A stretch of 64,000 bases of DNA from Bacillaceae bacterium JMAK1. Its GTDB lineage: Bacteria; Bacillota; Bacilli; Bacillales; Marinococcaceae. A model generated the notes under the pieces. It worked only from the letters and a program-made list of their open reading frames with translations. It did no database searches and was not told the origin of the DNA. This document shows positions 43,976-52,627 of this stretch, one piece after another. The position numbers and the translations under genes are program-made. Every line of letters starts with the position of its first letter. Position 1 is the first letter of the stretch. The stretch lies in NCBI GenBank assembly GCA_012970285.1, contig JIBW01000011.1, positions 1-64,000 of the forward strand, read 5' to 3'.

Positions 43976-44081
43976 ATTCTCTCCTCCTTAAGAAACACAT
44001 ATAACAATAAAATAGCCGAAAAATTTATAGAATTTATGAAGAAGGAGCATTATTTGCTAACGTTCAATTAATGTTCATAAA

Positions 44082-44120
44082 AAAGGTAGAAACCTCATTT
44101 ATCATGAGGTTTCTACCTTT
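44082..44120. terminator. Bidirectional terminator
   Basis: AAAGGTAGAAACCTCAT pairs with ATGAGGTTTCTACCTTT around a short loop; it follows the cell-wall hydrolase-like gene on the minus strand and has A/T runs on both sides. Confidence 0.85.
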
Positions 44121-44137
44121 ATTGAACTTCATTACTT

Positions 44138-44923
44138 TTACTTAAATGATTTTATGCCGATAAAATGACTTTGCCAATAGTCGCTTGTAATATCAGCCGT
44201 GACAACCCCTTGAGCACCTGCATGAATCATTTGGTTGTTTCCAATATAGATTCCACTATGAGAAGCCCCCGCTGTATCGTAAGTACCTTCATAGAACAAT
44301 ACATCTCCAACGTTCAATGTTTCAACTCTTACCCCGTCATTTCTCCACATTTCAGCATGGGTCCTAGAAACATCAATTCCATTTTGTGAAAAGACATAAT
44401 TGATAAAACCACTGCTATCCAATCCATCAGGAGTTGTTCCCCCCCAAAGGTAAGGGGTTCCCAATACACTTTTAGCTGTTGCTACTATTTTTGAGGAAGA
44501 GGCTTGTTCTTCATTTGTAGTATCTTCATTTGATGGGCTACTTTCCTCTATAGAATTAGATCCTAAAGCTCTATATGTATTAGGTCCTGCTATCCCATCA
44601 ACAATAAGACCCTGATCTTCTTGATACATTTTCAAGATACTTTCAGTGTCAGGACCGAAGATACCATCTACTTGAATAGAATATCCTAATGTATTTAGGC
44701 TAGATTGTAATTTTCTCACCTCACTGCCTCGATCATTTCTTTTGATTAGGATATTGCTTTGAGATGGCTCCGTGCTTTCTTCAGTAATAGAGTTTTCAGT
44801 ACGATTACTTTCATCTGGATTGGCATAGGCGAAGGTACTTTCGCTCCATACAGGTGCAAACATTATCGCTGTTACGAGTGATGAAGATATAAATAGCTTT
44901 TCTCCCTTTTTTAAATACCTCAT
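44138..44923 (-). CDS. NlpC/P60-like cell-wall protein with catalytic Cys replaced by Ser
   Basis: About 261 residues; the ATG at 44923 follows GGGAGG at 6 nt. Signal peptide (to about 35), a low-complexity linker, a peptidoglycan-binding domain (about 57-121, KRNDRGSEVRKLQSSLNTLG) and an NlpC/P60 domain (about 145-261). In the family the nucleophile is Cys in DCSGF; here it reads DSSGF with Ser170 (AGC, one base from TGC). The catalytic His region SHSGIYIG and the third residue region QMIHAGAQG remain. The protein is therefore probably a wall-binding, non-hydrolytic relative, unless Ser can serve. Confidence 0.85.
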   Translation of the reverse strand: MRYLKKGEKLFISSSLVTAIMFAPVWSESTFAYANPDESNRTENSITEESTEPSQSNILIKRNDRGSEVRKLQSSLNTLGYSIQVDGIFGPDTESILKMYQEDQGLIVDGIAGPNTYRALGSNSIEESSPSNEDTTNEEQASSSKIVATAKSVLGTPYLWGGTTPDGLDSSGFINYVFSQNGIDVSRTHAEMWRNDGVRVETLNVGDVLFYEGTYDTAGASHSGIYIGNNQMIHAGAQGVVTADITSDYWQSHFIGIKSFK

Positions 44924-45190
44924 AAACATCCTCCCTTGATAAATTATAGTAATAGACTATCAAGAAAATAAGGAGATTCTAAGGAGATTATATTACTGTA
45001 TAATTACAATTTATAATGTCAGTAAATGTTTTTAAAACCTACCGCGCGCATATTCAATGAGAGCTTTAAAGCTGTGATAAAGTTGTCATTTTTACATAAA
45101 ATGTATGTAATCTGAAAGTACTCAGTCAGCCTCACTGAGTGTACCCCCTTTATGCATACTTGAAGTAATATCCCAAGCTTTCCAAAAGGA
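44924..45190. other. Non-coding stretch with possible structured transcript
   Basis: No gene. GTACTCAGT and ACTGAGTGTAC (45118-45143) form a hairpin followed by CCCCC, and a strong terminator lies 50 bases further on. Together they could form a small plus-strand RNA or the leader of a lost gene. The first part includes the promoter region of the wall-protein gene. Confidence 0.3.
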
Positions 45191-45224
45191 AAATGTCGTA
45201 AGCTTTCATTACGACATTTTTTTA
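45191..45224 (+). terminator. Strong intrinsic terminator without an upstream gene
   Basis: AAATGTCGTAA (45191-45201) is perfectly complementary to TTACGACATTT (45209-45219), followed by seven T. There is no plus-strand gene upstream, so it may end a small RNA or the trace of a deleted gene. Confidence 0.8.
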
Positions 45225-45600
45225 TTTTGGGAGTTTTATTACCCAGCTTTTATAAGTTTGAATCCCCGGAAGGTCGATTGGTTACCAATTTTCCGCCAAC
45301 ATTAGAGATTTTGTACGCTAAGGAATTTTTGACCTATCCGCTCCCTTTTTCCTCGATTATTGCTTTACTTTTTAAAAACAAGGATACGGTGGACAGAGGA
45401 AGCATCCACTATATCTCTTTACAAACTGAATACTTACCTATAAAAAGGACACGATATTGTTTAATAGGCGCCATTTCATAATAGGAGAGTGCTATGTGTA
45501 GAATATTATTTTTTTGTTGTGTTCAACGTTGTTTTTAGTAGCCTTTTCAAATACTAATGACTTAGGTAACGCAAGGGGCATCGGAACTGAGGAGTGTTAA
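45225..45600. other. Stretch with an unsupported 84-codon frame
   Basis: A TTG-started frame at 45227-45481 has protein-like composition (SFYKFESPEGRLVTNFPPT) but begins inside the T-run of the terminator and has no ribosome site; it may be a fragment of a lost gene. After it, a hydrophobic string near 45494-45560 looks like the ruined signal peptide of the following ydhK relic. Confidence 0.3.
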
Positions 45601-46025
45601 GTGACTGTCGAAATTCCTGAGGATTTAAAAGAAGAAGATAATCCAACTTATGAGGTTGTTGAACGTGTTATTATAAAGGCCAATCACATAAAGGGTATGA
45701 AAGGTGCTGAAGCTATGATAGTAGGCGCCTATGACACTACTGCATACGAGATCTCATATACCCCAACTATTGGTGGACCCAGAGTTAAGAACCACAAATG
45801 GATAATCCAAGAAGAGATTAAGGATGCAGGCGAGGAAATGTTACAACCAGGACAGAAGTAACCATTGAAGCCAATCATATGCCTGGAATGAAAGGAGCAA
45901 CAGCTGTAATTGAGTCTGCTGTAAAAACGACAGTGTACATGGTTAACTATACTCCAACTACTGGTGAGGAAGAAGTTAAAAACCATAAGTGGTTAATAGA
46001 AAGCGAATTGTCACCAATTGAATAA
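45601..46025 (+). pseudogene. Decayed ydhK paralogue
   Basis: Reads EIPEDLKEEDNPTYEVV and AEAMIVGAYDTTAYEISYTP, the first DUF1541 repeat. A one-base shift near 45855 follows, then the second repeat in a new frame (VTIEANHMPGMKGATAV, NHKWLIESELSPIE) ending at 46025. The lipoprotein signal and the Met/His linker are missing or ruined, with a TAA just before the first codon. Closely related to the intact gene at 41.6-42.2 kb but on the opposite strand. Confidence 0.88.
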
Positions 46026-46229
46026 TCTGTATCTTTAAAACAAAGTCCGAGCAGGTCGTGTATTTTGGCAGGTGGGAATCCTGTTTGATAAGGCTAACCA
46101 AGACATCAATAGCGAGTCTTCAACCTAATTGAGGAATAAATTGAGTTAAGCGTAAACAGATAGGTATTAGGCTTGAAAGTGATTGAGCCCCGTAAAGAGT
46201 TAAAATTTGAAAGAGGTAACTAATTAACG

Positions 46230-46460
46230 ATGAATAATATGATGATGGATAGTTCTATGATAATAATGTGCATCATTATGGCAATTGGATTAATTATCTT
46301 TGTAATGATTATTGGAGCTACGATTTACGTTGTTGCACGGTTACTAATGAAGAAAAGCAGAATAGAAGATCGACCGTTAATGATATTAAAAGAACGCTAT
46401 GTTAAAGGCGAAATTAATGATGATGAATATAGGCAAAAGAAAAAATTAATCAATGATTGA
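46230..46460 (+). CDS. SHOCT-domain small membrane protein (76 aa)
   Basis: Met-rich N-terminus, one hydrophobic segment (about 10-37) and a C-terminal SHOCT domain: LKERYVKGEINDDEYRQKKK. SHOCT proteins are short oligomerisation modules often found near copper-handling genes in Firmicutes. Ribosome site AGAGGT is distant (about 13 nt). A long perfect terminator follows. Confidence 0.75.
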   Translation: MNNMMMDSSMIIMCIIMAIGLIIFVMIIGATIYVVARLLMKKSRIEDRPLMILKERYVKGEINDDEYRQKKKLIND

Positions 46461-46463
46461 AAT

Positions 46464-46507
46464 AGGGGTAGAATCATTTCTTTGTTTTAAGGAATGATTC
46501 TACCCCT
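46464..46507. terminator. Bidirectional terminator
   Basis: About 19-bp stem (AGGGGTAGAATCATTTCTT and its complement with one G-U pair) with a 6-nt loop, between the SHOCT gene and the oxidase relic on the minus strand. Confidence 0.9.
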
Positions 46508-46539
46508 TAGAGTTTTAATTCTTGTATCTGTAAGCTTAT

Positions 46540-47172
46540 TTGTTTATTTCCCGGATTATTGGCTTCAAATACGATTTCGTAAGTCTCATCCGGCCTTACA
46601 TTTAGCGTATCCTTTAGAACTGGTGAACCTTGTATTGGCTCGCCATTTTTGGAAATAACATTAAAAAATTCACCATGTAAATGCATTGGATGATCAACAT
46701 CTGTGTCATTTTCAATCGTAACTTTCACCACATCCCCTTCTTTAACTTCATAGATCTCATGATCTGGGAATTGTTTACCGTTAACTGTAAAGGTATCACC
46801 ACCATCATCCGTCCCAAGCAGCATATCAAATTCTTTGGTAATGTCATCCAAGTCAATATCTTTCACTTCTCGCGCCTGGGTTGTCCAAATCAATTTCAAT
46901 ATTATAGCGTTCGGCAGGGGCGATTCGGAATTTTGTTTCGCTTATTTCACTGGGTTCATTAACAACCTAACCATCATAATGCGTGATTCTAAATGAATGT
47001 TCTGGGATTGAAACCACTTGAGTAAATAGCCCCGCATTAACAAATCGGAGCTTTGCCGTGTCCCCTTCTTTAACTTCAATCGTTTCAACTTGCGTATCTG
47101 CTTGACCATCAATAACCAATGTGTCGTACATTTGATTCATCATCTCGGTGTGACTCATACCATCCATATTTT
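46540..47172 (-). pseudogene. Second, truncated multicopper oxidase copy
   Basis: The minus strand repeats the central and C-terminal part of the oxidase at 42.5-43.4 kb in two frames: NMDGMSHTEMMNQMYDT and SIPEHSFRITHYDG, then after a deletion of about 120 bases and a shift near 46890, EFDMLLGTDDGGDTF and HPMHLHGEFFNV. It ends before the last copper motif: the sequence breaks off after EANNPGN, where the intact copy continues to HCH. The 5' end is cut at 47172 by a Tn3-type terminal sequence. N-terminal copper motifs are missing, so no activity is possible. Confidence 0.88.
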
Positions 47173-47186
47173 GGGTATTTTTGCAC
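47173..47186. mobile_element. Tn3-type terminal sequence at a truncation point
   Basis: GGGTATTTTTGCA at 47173-47185 is identical to the outer end of the 38-bp Tn3-family terminal repeat at 51732. The match continues to 26 of 29 positions when the following bases are included. It joins the cut oxidase copy to the left arm of the 222-bp inverted repeat. Confidence 0.6.
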
Positions 47187-47408
47187 AACCCCTCGAAAAT
47201 GTCTGATTCAGAATTATCCAAATACGACTCCTGTGTTTAATCCCCCAATGCAGCAGTAAGGGCGCTTGTTATTAAACAATCGCGCCCTATAATGGAATAA
47301 TACATTAGTTTTTATTAGCTGGTTTCGTTTAACAAGAACCATGCATAATTCTGTTTAAGGCTTGTCTATATTTATAAAAAAGACTGCTCCAATTTAGTAG
47401 CAGTCTTT
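47187..47408 (+). repeat. Left arm of an inverted repeat of about 222 bp
   Basis: This segment is the reverse complement of 55231-55453, differing at about three positions (one indel and two substitutions). It carries the last 14 or so codons of the secreted-protein gene at 55.4 kb (reading SDSELSKYDSCV to TAA at about 47241), that gene's downstream region, and a terminator stem AAGACTGCT/AGCAGTCTT at its inner end. Confidence 0.92.
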
Positions 47409-47504
47409 TAATTTATTCATTCTGATTTTGTCGCTTGACATGGAGCCTCTGCGGACAGATTTTTTTGAAAAGACCAGAGCAACAAGCTTTTCTGGGCAAT
47501 TAGC

Positions 47505-47648
47505 CTAACCCATCCGCCACTCCATGTAAAGCGCAGCGTATTCAAAAAATATACCGCCACGAACAGCATTTTTTAAGTGCCACAAACAGAACAGTGCATC
47601 CTTTATACAGTATAGGTTTTCAACACGTTGATCCTCCGTTTGAGTCAT
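47505..47648 (-). CDS. Small unrecognised protein (47 aa)
   Basis: An ATG at 47648 with GATGAGG 6-7 nt upstream opens a 47-codon frame. The product has several aromatic residues and three Cys/Trp-containing turns (NLYCIKDALFCLWHLKNAV, then FFEYAALYMEWRMG). Plausible small gene just inside the left repeat arm; no family recognised. Confidence 0.4.
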   Translation of the reverse strand: MTQTEDQRVENLYCIKDALFCLWHLKNAVRGGIFFEYAALYMEWRMG

Positions 47649-47962
47649 GATTTTCCTCATCCTTTCAAGATAAGCTTCAGCATATGTGCCTGATAAAAAG
47701 CTTAATGCAGCACTTTTCTAAAGGTGTGCGACGGGTTTCAATAAGGTTTCCAAGTATGTTTTTCACTTATGTGTTAAGTTCGGTGAATAAAAGTGAATGC
47801 CCTTTTACTAAATTTGTCTTTTCTTTTTTGGTGTATTTTCTCTTCGCATATCTTGTAGATAAGTACACTTTTACGCAAGATTTGTTATGAGAACCAAACA
47901 CCTTACTGAAAGATTAATAAAGCTTAGATTTAAGAGAGGTTTTAAAATGATTGAAACGAACA
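47649..47962. other. Gene-free stretch
   Basis: About 310 bases. A plus-strand frame (47684-47890) with hydrophobic content lacks a ribosome site and is not counted. Nothing else seen apart from the terminator at the right end. Confidence 0.3.
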
Positions 47963-47992
47963 AAAACGGAACTGCCCGGGCAGTTCCGTTTT
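47963..47992 (-). terminator. Terminator of the iron-type alcohol dehydrogenase gene
   Basis: A perfect 30-bp palindrome (AAAACGGAACTGCCC followed by its complement) directly downstream of the minus-strand stop. Confidence 0.85.
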
Positions 47993-47999
47993 GATTCCA

Positions 48000-49166
48000 T
48001 CAAAAAGTTACTTTTTCACCTTTAAATGCAGCAATATAAAGTTTTTTCATTTCTTCTACAGATACTTCCCGGGGATTGGATGGTGTACACGGATCTTCAA
48101 TCGCTCCCGCTGCCATTCGATCCAGCTGTTTTTCAAATTCACTCTCATTTACACCGAATTCCTGCAGCGATAACGGAAGGTTTAGCGATTTATTTAAACG
48201 GCGAAGCAAATCCGTTAAGGAATCGATTAACTCGTCTTCTGTGTTTCCAGAAAGGTCAAGCATCTTAGCGATATCAGCAAACCGGGAACCGTCCGCCTTT
48301 TTATTAAAATCAATCACGTATGGCAAATAAAGAGCATTCGCAAGGCCGTGCGGAATGTTAAAAATCGCGCCACTCTTATGTGATAGGCTGTGTACAATGC
48401 CTAAAAACCCGTTCGAGAAAGCCATTCCCGCAATAGCCTGGGCATAATGCATCTCTGCTCTCGCTGCTTTATCTCCAACTACTGATTTTTCAATATTATC
48501 CACTGCCATTTTAACCGATTGTATCGCCAACGGATCACTAAATGCGTTATGCATCGTTGATACGTAGGCCTCGATTCCGTGCGTTAATGCGTCCATTCCC
48601 GTATAGGCGACAATGTCAGCCGGCATCGAATATGTCAGCTCCGGATCGATAATGGCAATATCCGGCGTGATCTCATAACCAAATACCGGATATTTCGTTC
48701 CTGTTTCATGATCCGTGATAACAGAAAAAGGTGATACGTCAGTACCTGTGCCACTCGTTGTAGAAATCGCCGCAAAGCGTGCTTTTTTCCGTAAAGCCGG
48801 TAGTGGGTTCGGTGCTTTAACTCTATCAAATGCGAGCTCCGGATTCTCATAAAAAATCCACATTAATTTAGCTGCGTCGATCGGTGAACCGCCGCCTGCG
48901 GAAATGATCCAATCCGGCTGGAATTCCTCCATCTTTTTTGCACCCTCTAAAGCGGTTTTTGCAGATGGGTCATTTTCAACACCATCAATGAGCTGTGTTT
49001 CAAATCCATATTCACGTAAATAAGCATCTATTTTATCAAGATAGCCTGATTTTTTAATGGACTGGCCTCCGATAACAATAGTTGCCTTTTTCCCTTCAAG
49101 GGTTTTCAAAACTTCTAAAGATCCTTCTCCATAATAAACATCCCTCGGAATAGTAAAACGGTTCAT
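48000..49166 (-). CDS. Iron-containing alcohol dehydrogenase (group III)
   Basis: 388 residues. N-terminal nucleotide-binding part with the GGGSPIDAAK motif, then TTSGTGTDVSPFSVI. The C-terminal metal-binding domain has GMDALTHGIEAYVS and HSLSHKSGAIFNIPHG, which carry the Asp and three His ligands of the catalytic iron. It would interconvert an alcohol and an aldehyde with NAD(P). Complete and ending in a strong terminator. Substrate unknown; relatives act on methanol, 1,3-propanediol, butanol or lactaldehyde. Confidence 0.9.
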   Translation of the reverse strand: MNRFTIPRDVYYGEGSLEVLKTLEGKKATIVIGGQSIKKSGYLDKIDAYLREYGFETQLIDGVENDPSAKTALEGAKKMEEFQPDWIISAGGGSPIDAAKLMWIFYENPELAFDRVKAPNPLPALRKKARFAAISTTSGTGTDVSPFSVITDHETGTKYPVFGYEITPDIAIIDPELTYSMPADIVAYTGMDALTHGIEAYVSTMHNAFSDPLAIQSVKMAVDNIEKSVVGDKAARAEMHYAQAIAGMAFSNGFLGIVHSLSHKSGAIFNIPHGLANALYLPYVIDFNKKADGSRFADIAKMLDLSGNTEDELIDSLTDLLRRLNKSLNLPLSLQEFGVNESEFEKQLDRMAAGAIEDPCTPSNPREVSVEEMKKLYIAAFKGEKVTF

Positions 49167-49318
49167 GTGTGTAAATTCTCCTTTTCTGCATTAAAGTAGG
49201 CAAGCGTTCAAAAAACATTCAGTGTAAATTTCCCTTATCAATTTTTTTAAAACATTAGTGGAACCATGTAACGTTATCAATAGTATTTTATTAAAAAGGT
49301 AGTTATTATTAAGAAACC

Positions 49319-49786
49319 TCAGTTATCCCTCTCTACAACGGCACTTAATATCTCTTCTGTTTTAATCTTAAGTAATTTTTCCAAGAACCTTGTCGTTCCT
49401 AAAACTATTTGAATGTCTTCCTCTGTTTGAACGTTTTCCATTTTCTTTTTTTGAATCAGTTCATTTATAACTTCTTTGAAAGCATTTGTTTTTATAAGCC
49501 ATTCTCCAACTAGTTCCATAGTTGCGTCTCTCTCGTATTCGTTTTTGACAGCAAATAAGCTTTTCGTTTTTGTTTCTCTCAGTGTTATTGAACTAAATTC
49601 AGAATTCATACGAATGCGAAAATAATTCTTTTGACTGTCATAGTATTTTTCTTCCCTTAGCAAAAAATACTCTATCCCTAAAATTATTTCGTAATAAGGG
49701 TCTATCTCTATTGTTATGATATCGGATACCTTTACCGAATTCACACAAATTAGCCTAGTTGCTTTTTTACACTGCATGTCCACCAA
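49319..49786 (-). CDS. Hypothetical protein (155 aa)
   Basis: The TTG at 49786 or an ATG three codons later are candidate starts; sites are weak. The product mixes beta-prone and helical segments (IEIDPYYEIILGIEYFLLRE, then RMNSEFSSITLRETKTK) and has no motif I recognise. Near its start a 14-base sequence, GGATACCTTTACCG (49724-49737), is repeated inverted upstream at 49817-49830. Function unknown. Confidence 0.45.
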   Translation of the reverse strand: MVDMQCKKATRLICVNSVKVSDIITIEIDPYYEIILGIEYFLLREEKYYDSQKNYFRIRMNSEFSSITLRETKTKSLFAVKNEYERDATMELVGEWLIKTNAFKEVINELIQKKKMENVQTEEDIQIVLGTTRFLEKLLKIKTEEILSAVVERDN

Positions 49787-50443
49787 ACTCGTTCCGAAGG
49801 ATAGCTATGACTTTACCGGTAAAGGTATCCCTATCTAAAGACTGGTACCGCATAAAAAGAGACATGGCGATGACTTGAGTAGTACTTTGTTCTTTTTTCA
49901 GAACTTGCATGAGTAATGATTTGTGCTACTCTCAGTTTACTGGTGATACGTTAGTATAATAAGTATATTCCAATATTGAAAGTACACACTTTAATTTCAC
50001 CTAGTAACAAAAAAGGAATATAGTATGAAATTGTATACTATTAAAACCTAAAGGAATAAGTCCTTGATAGTAGGATCCTGCGGACCAACAAACTAAGTAA
50101 GGAAATTATGTTGCATTTGATCAATAGCGAAAAAACAAGTGCCATCTTCATTTTTTTATTCCAACGTCTAGAATTTACAAATTTTAAAAGCGCAGATTTT
50201 TAGATTTATTTTAACTGTTCTCTCAAAGATTGTGGCTATTGCGCACGATTTAGGTAGTTGAAAAGGCGTACATCTGATAACAGATTAGTACGCTTTTTCC
50301 ATCTCATTTTTAATGTCAAATCGGGAGTTGAACTGGAGTAAACGCCCTATTTAGTTAAATAGAACTAAAAATAAAAAAAACATATTAATTTCTTCAATGG
50401 GTATTATAAGAGTTATATGAATTTATAATAGGAGGTTTTACTT
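49787..50443. other. Intergenic stretch with an orphan terminator
   Basis: About 650 bases without a supported gene. At 50266-50297 a hairpin (GCGTACATCTG against CAGATTAGTACGC, then TTTTT) looks like a plus-strand terminator with no gene before it. At 49817-49830 lies the second arm of a 14-bp inverted repeat. The zinc-type dehydrogenase promoter must be in the last 100 bases. Confidence 0.4.
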
Positions 50444-51592
50444 GTGAAAGCAGTTACTTTTCAAGGTTCCAAGGATATGCAGGTGAAAGAAGTTCCAGAT
50501 GCGAAGCTTCAACAAAAAGACGATATTGTTGTGCGCATTACATCAACAGCGATATGTGGGTCTGATTTACATATTTATCAAGGTGCCTTGCCAGCTGAAA
50601 AAGATTATGTAGTTGGCCACGAGCCCATGGGTATTGTAGAAGAGGTCGGACCAGAGGTAACAAAAGTGAAAAAAGGGGATAGAGTGGTCATCCCATTTAA
50701 CATTTCATGTGGAAGCTGTTACTATTGCCAGCATGATTTGGAGAGCCAATGTGATAATTCTAACCCAAATCCAGAAGTTGATACAGGCGGATATTTTGGA
50801 TTTACGGAGCGTTACGGGAATCATCCGGGTGGACAGGCTGAATATTTGCGTGTTCCCTATGGAAATTTTATGCCTTTCGTGATTCCTGAATCTGTTGAAC
50901 TTGAAGATGAAGCATTACTGTTTATGTCTGATGTACTGCCAACTGCTTATTGGAGCATTGAAAGTGCAGGAGTGAAAAAAGGGGATACAGTTGCTGTGCT
51001 CGGCTGTGGACCCATTGGTTTGATGGCGCAAAAGTTTGCCTGGATGAAAGGCGCAAAAAGAGTCATTGCCGTCGATAATCTTCCCTATAGGCTTGAACGT
51101 GCCAAAAAAATGAACAATGTTGAGATTTTTAATTTTGATGAATTTGATGATATGATTTCTATGGGTTCCCATATTAAAGAAATTACAAGTGGCGGTGTAG
51201 ATGCCGTCATTGATTGCGTAGGGATGGATGGGAAAAAAACACCAATCGAAGCTGTCGAACAAAAGATGAAGCTTATTGGCGGAACCATCAGCCCGATCGA
51301 AATCGGTATGAGTGCTGTGAGAAAATTTGGAACGCTGCAGCTGACGGGGGTCTACGGCTCTAAATATAACCAGTTCCCTTTAGGAAACATATTTGAAAGA
51401 AATGTAAAAATAAAAATGGGTCAGGCACCAGTCATCCATTACATGCCAATGCTCTTTAAAATGATTACGGAAGGAGAACTGGATCCAACAGAAATCGTCT
51501 CTCATAAAATGCGTCTAGACCAGGCGAGTGAAGCCTATCAAATCTTTAATGATCACGAAGATGGGTGTGTCAAAGTTGTTCTCAAACCCTGA
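50444..51592 (+). CDS. Zinc-dependent alcohol dehydrogenase (MDR family)
   Basis: 382 residues; GTG start after AGGAGG at 8 nt. GroES-like domain with catalytic zinc ligands ICGSDLH and GHEP, structural zinc cluster [15 protein letters not shown], then a Rossmann domain with [12 protein letters not shown]. The layout resembles threonine/formaldehyde-type dehydrogenases, including the insertion after the Cys cluster ([20 protein letters not shown]). With the neighbouring iron enzyme it could serve alcohol or aldehyde detoxification. Ends in a strong terminator. Confidence 0.9.
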   Translation: MKAVTFQGSKDMQVKEVPDAKLQQKDDIVVRITSTAICGSDLHIYQGALPAEKDYVVGHEPMGIVEEVGPEVTKVKKGDRVVIPFNISCGSCYYCQHDLESQCDNSNPNPEVDTGGYFGFTERYGNHPGGQAEYLRVPYGNFMPFVIPESVELEDEALLFMSDVLPTAYWSIESAGVKKGDTVAVLGCGPIGLMAQKFAWMKGAKRVIAVDNLPYRLERAKKMNNVEIFNFDEFDDMISMGSHIKEITSGGVDAVIDCVGMDGKKTPIEAVEQKMKLIGGTISPIEIGMSAVRKFGTLQLTGVYGSKYNQFPLGNIFERNVKIKMGQAPVIHYMPMLFKMITEGELDPTEIVSHKMRLDQASEAYQIFNDHEDGCVKVVLKP

Positions 51593-51637
51593 CCTTCCCA
51601 AAAAGTTATAACCATGTTTTTAACAATGAAGAACATT

Positions 51638-51683
51638 AAAAGCCCCGTTGGTAAAAGTGTAATTTTACGAACGGGGCTTTTTT
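51638..51683 (+). terminator. Terminator of the zinc-type dehydrogenase gene
   Basis: AAAAGCCCCGTT and AACGGGGCTTTT arms with inner GTAAAA/TTTTAC pairing and a T-run. Confidence 0.9.
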
Positions 51684-51731
51684 ATGCAAAAACAGCTATT
51701 TTAACTTTCGTTTAAGTCTAAAATCATTTTA

Positions 51732-51769
51732 GGGTATTTTTGCATATCCCCCCGAAAAGGTTTATTAAG
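51732..51769 (+). mobile_element. 38-bp terminal inverted repeat of a Tn3-family transposon
   Basis: Starts GGGTATTTTTGCATATCC and ends TTAAG exactly 38 bases later, the length and the 3' ending (TAAG) shared by Tn3-family termini. It lies just outside the resolvase gene, as expected for a transposon left end. No partner end is visible on the right, where tnpA is cut off. Confidence 0.8.
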
Positions 51770-51825
51770 AAAAAAGCAACCCTTATTTTTAATTAAAGTT
51801 GCTTCAAGTATTTACGCAGTATAAG

Positions 51826-52425
51826 TCAAAGATTCGATTCGTATTCTTTTACTCTTCGATAAAATGTATTCCGTTTCATTCCAACACGATTCATAGCTTC
51901 TACAGCTGTTATCTTCTGTTGTTTCCATTCTTGATAGACTGATGGAAATGTGTCAGTCATCTCAATTTTCCTTCTACCAAATTTTACTCCTTTGCGAATT
52001 GCAACTTCTACCCCTTCTTTTTGCCGTGCCCTTATTCTATTTCGTTCATCTTCTGCCATGTAACTCAATAATTGCAGGATTAAGTCCGAAATTAATGTTT
52101 CAATGCCGTTCAAATCTTTATATCTTGTTGTATCAAGAAGGGGCATATCCAACACAATAGTTTCAATTTCCTTTATTTGTATCAGCTCTTGCCATTCCTC
52201 CAGGATCATTTGTTTATTTCGTCCCAGCCTATCCAAAGATTGAATATATAAAATATCTCCACTCCTGAGCATACGTTTCATTAGTTGATATTCTGGCCGT
52301 TTGAAGTCTTTTCCACTTGCCTTTTCTATGAAGACATGCTCTTCGGGAATTCCCATTTCTTTTGCAACTGCAACCTGTCTTTCCACAGATTGATCTTTAC
52401 TGCTAACCCTTACATTAAAATGAAT
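51826..52425 (-). CDS. tnpR: Tn3-type serine resolvase (start unclear)
   Basis: About 199 residues if extended to ATT at 52425. A GTG at 52386 gives 186 residues but omits the nucleophile: the family motif RVSSKDQS, with the catalytic serine, lies upstream in the same frame. No ATG, GTG or TTG is available before a TAA at 52437, and no ribosome site is visible. The rest is intact: LDRLGRNK, the long E helix (LQLLSYMAEDERNRIRARQK), and a C-terminal HTH (TAVEAMNRVGMKRNTFYRR). It resolves cointegrates at the res site between it and tnpA. The start may be ATT or damaged. Confidence 0.75.
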   Translation of the reverse strand: MHFNVRVSSKDQSVERQVAVAKEMGIPEEHVFIEKASGKDFKRPEYQLMKRMLRSGDILYIQSLDRLGRNKQMILEEWQELIQIKEIETIVLDMPLLDTTRYKDLNGIETLISDLILQLLSYMAEDERNRIRARQKEGVEVAIRKGVKFGRRKIEMTDTFPSVYQEWKQQKITAVEAMNRVGMKRNTFYRRVKEYESNL

Positions 52426-52439
52426 TACATTATTTTACA

Positions 52440-52627
52440 AATCCACTTTTATAGAATAAATTTATTATATTTTAATTTCAAAATATCTACAATATAATTG
52501 GAATATTTCAAAACTAATTATGTTATAATTATGAAATATGAAAATAGTGGGAATCACCCCGTTTCAAAAAGTACACTTTTTGAAAGGGTTCAGGACAAAT
52601 ATAATCGCGCACAGAAAAGAGTACAAT
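52440..52627. promoter_or_regulatory. Probable res site between tnpR and tnpA
   Basis: The divergent gap contains AT-rich imperfect dyads and a perfect one: TTTCAAAAAGT (52562-52572), a 2-nt centre, then ACTTTTTGAAA (52575-52585). Tn3-family resolvases bind three such dyads. Assignment of the three subsites is not possible by eye. Confidence 0.5.

Noticed and set aside
46967-47221. Minus-strand 84-codon frame as a separate gene
   Set aside because: It fuses a piece of the duplicated oxidase to antisense of the repeat arm; the start codon lies in unrelated DNA.
47684-47890. 68-codon hydrophobic plus-strand frame
   Set aside because: No ribosome site, no terminator, and typical of random AT-rich sequence.
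52538-52627. Longer N-terminus for the Tn3 transposase from 52538
   Set aside because: This part encodes the perfect dyad of the probable res site and has no Tn3 transposase character; the ATG at 52628 fits the family.
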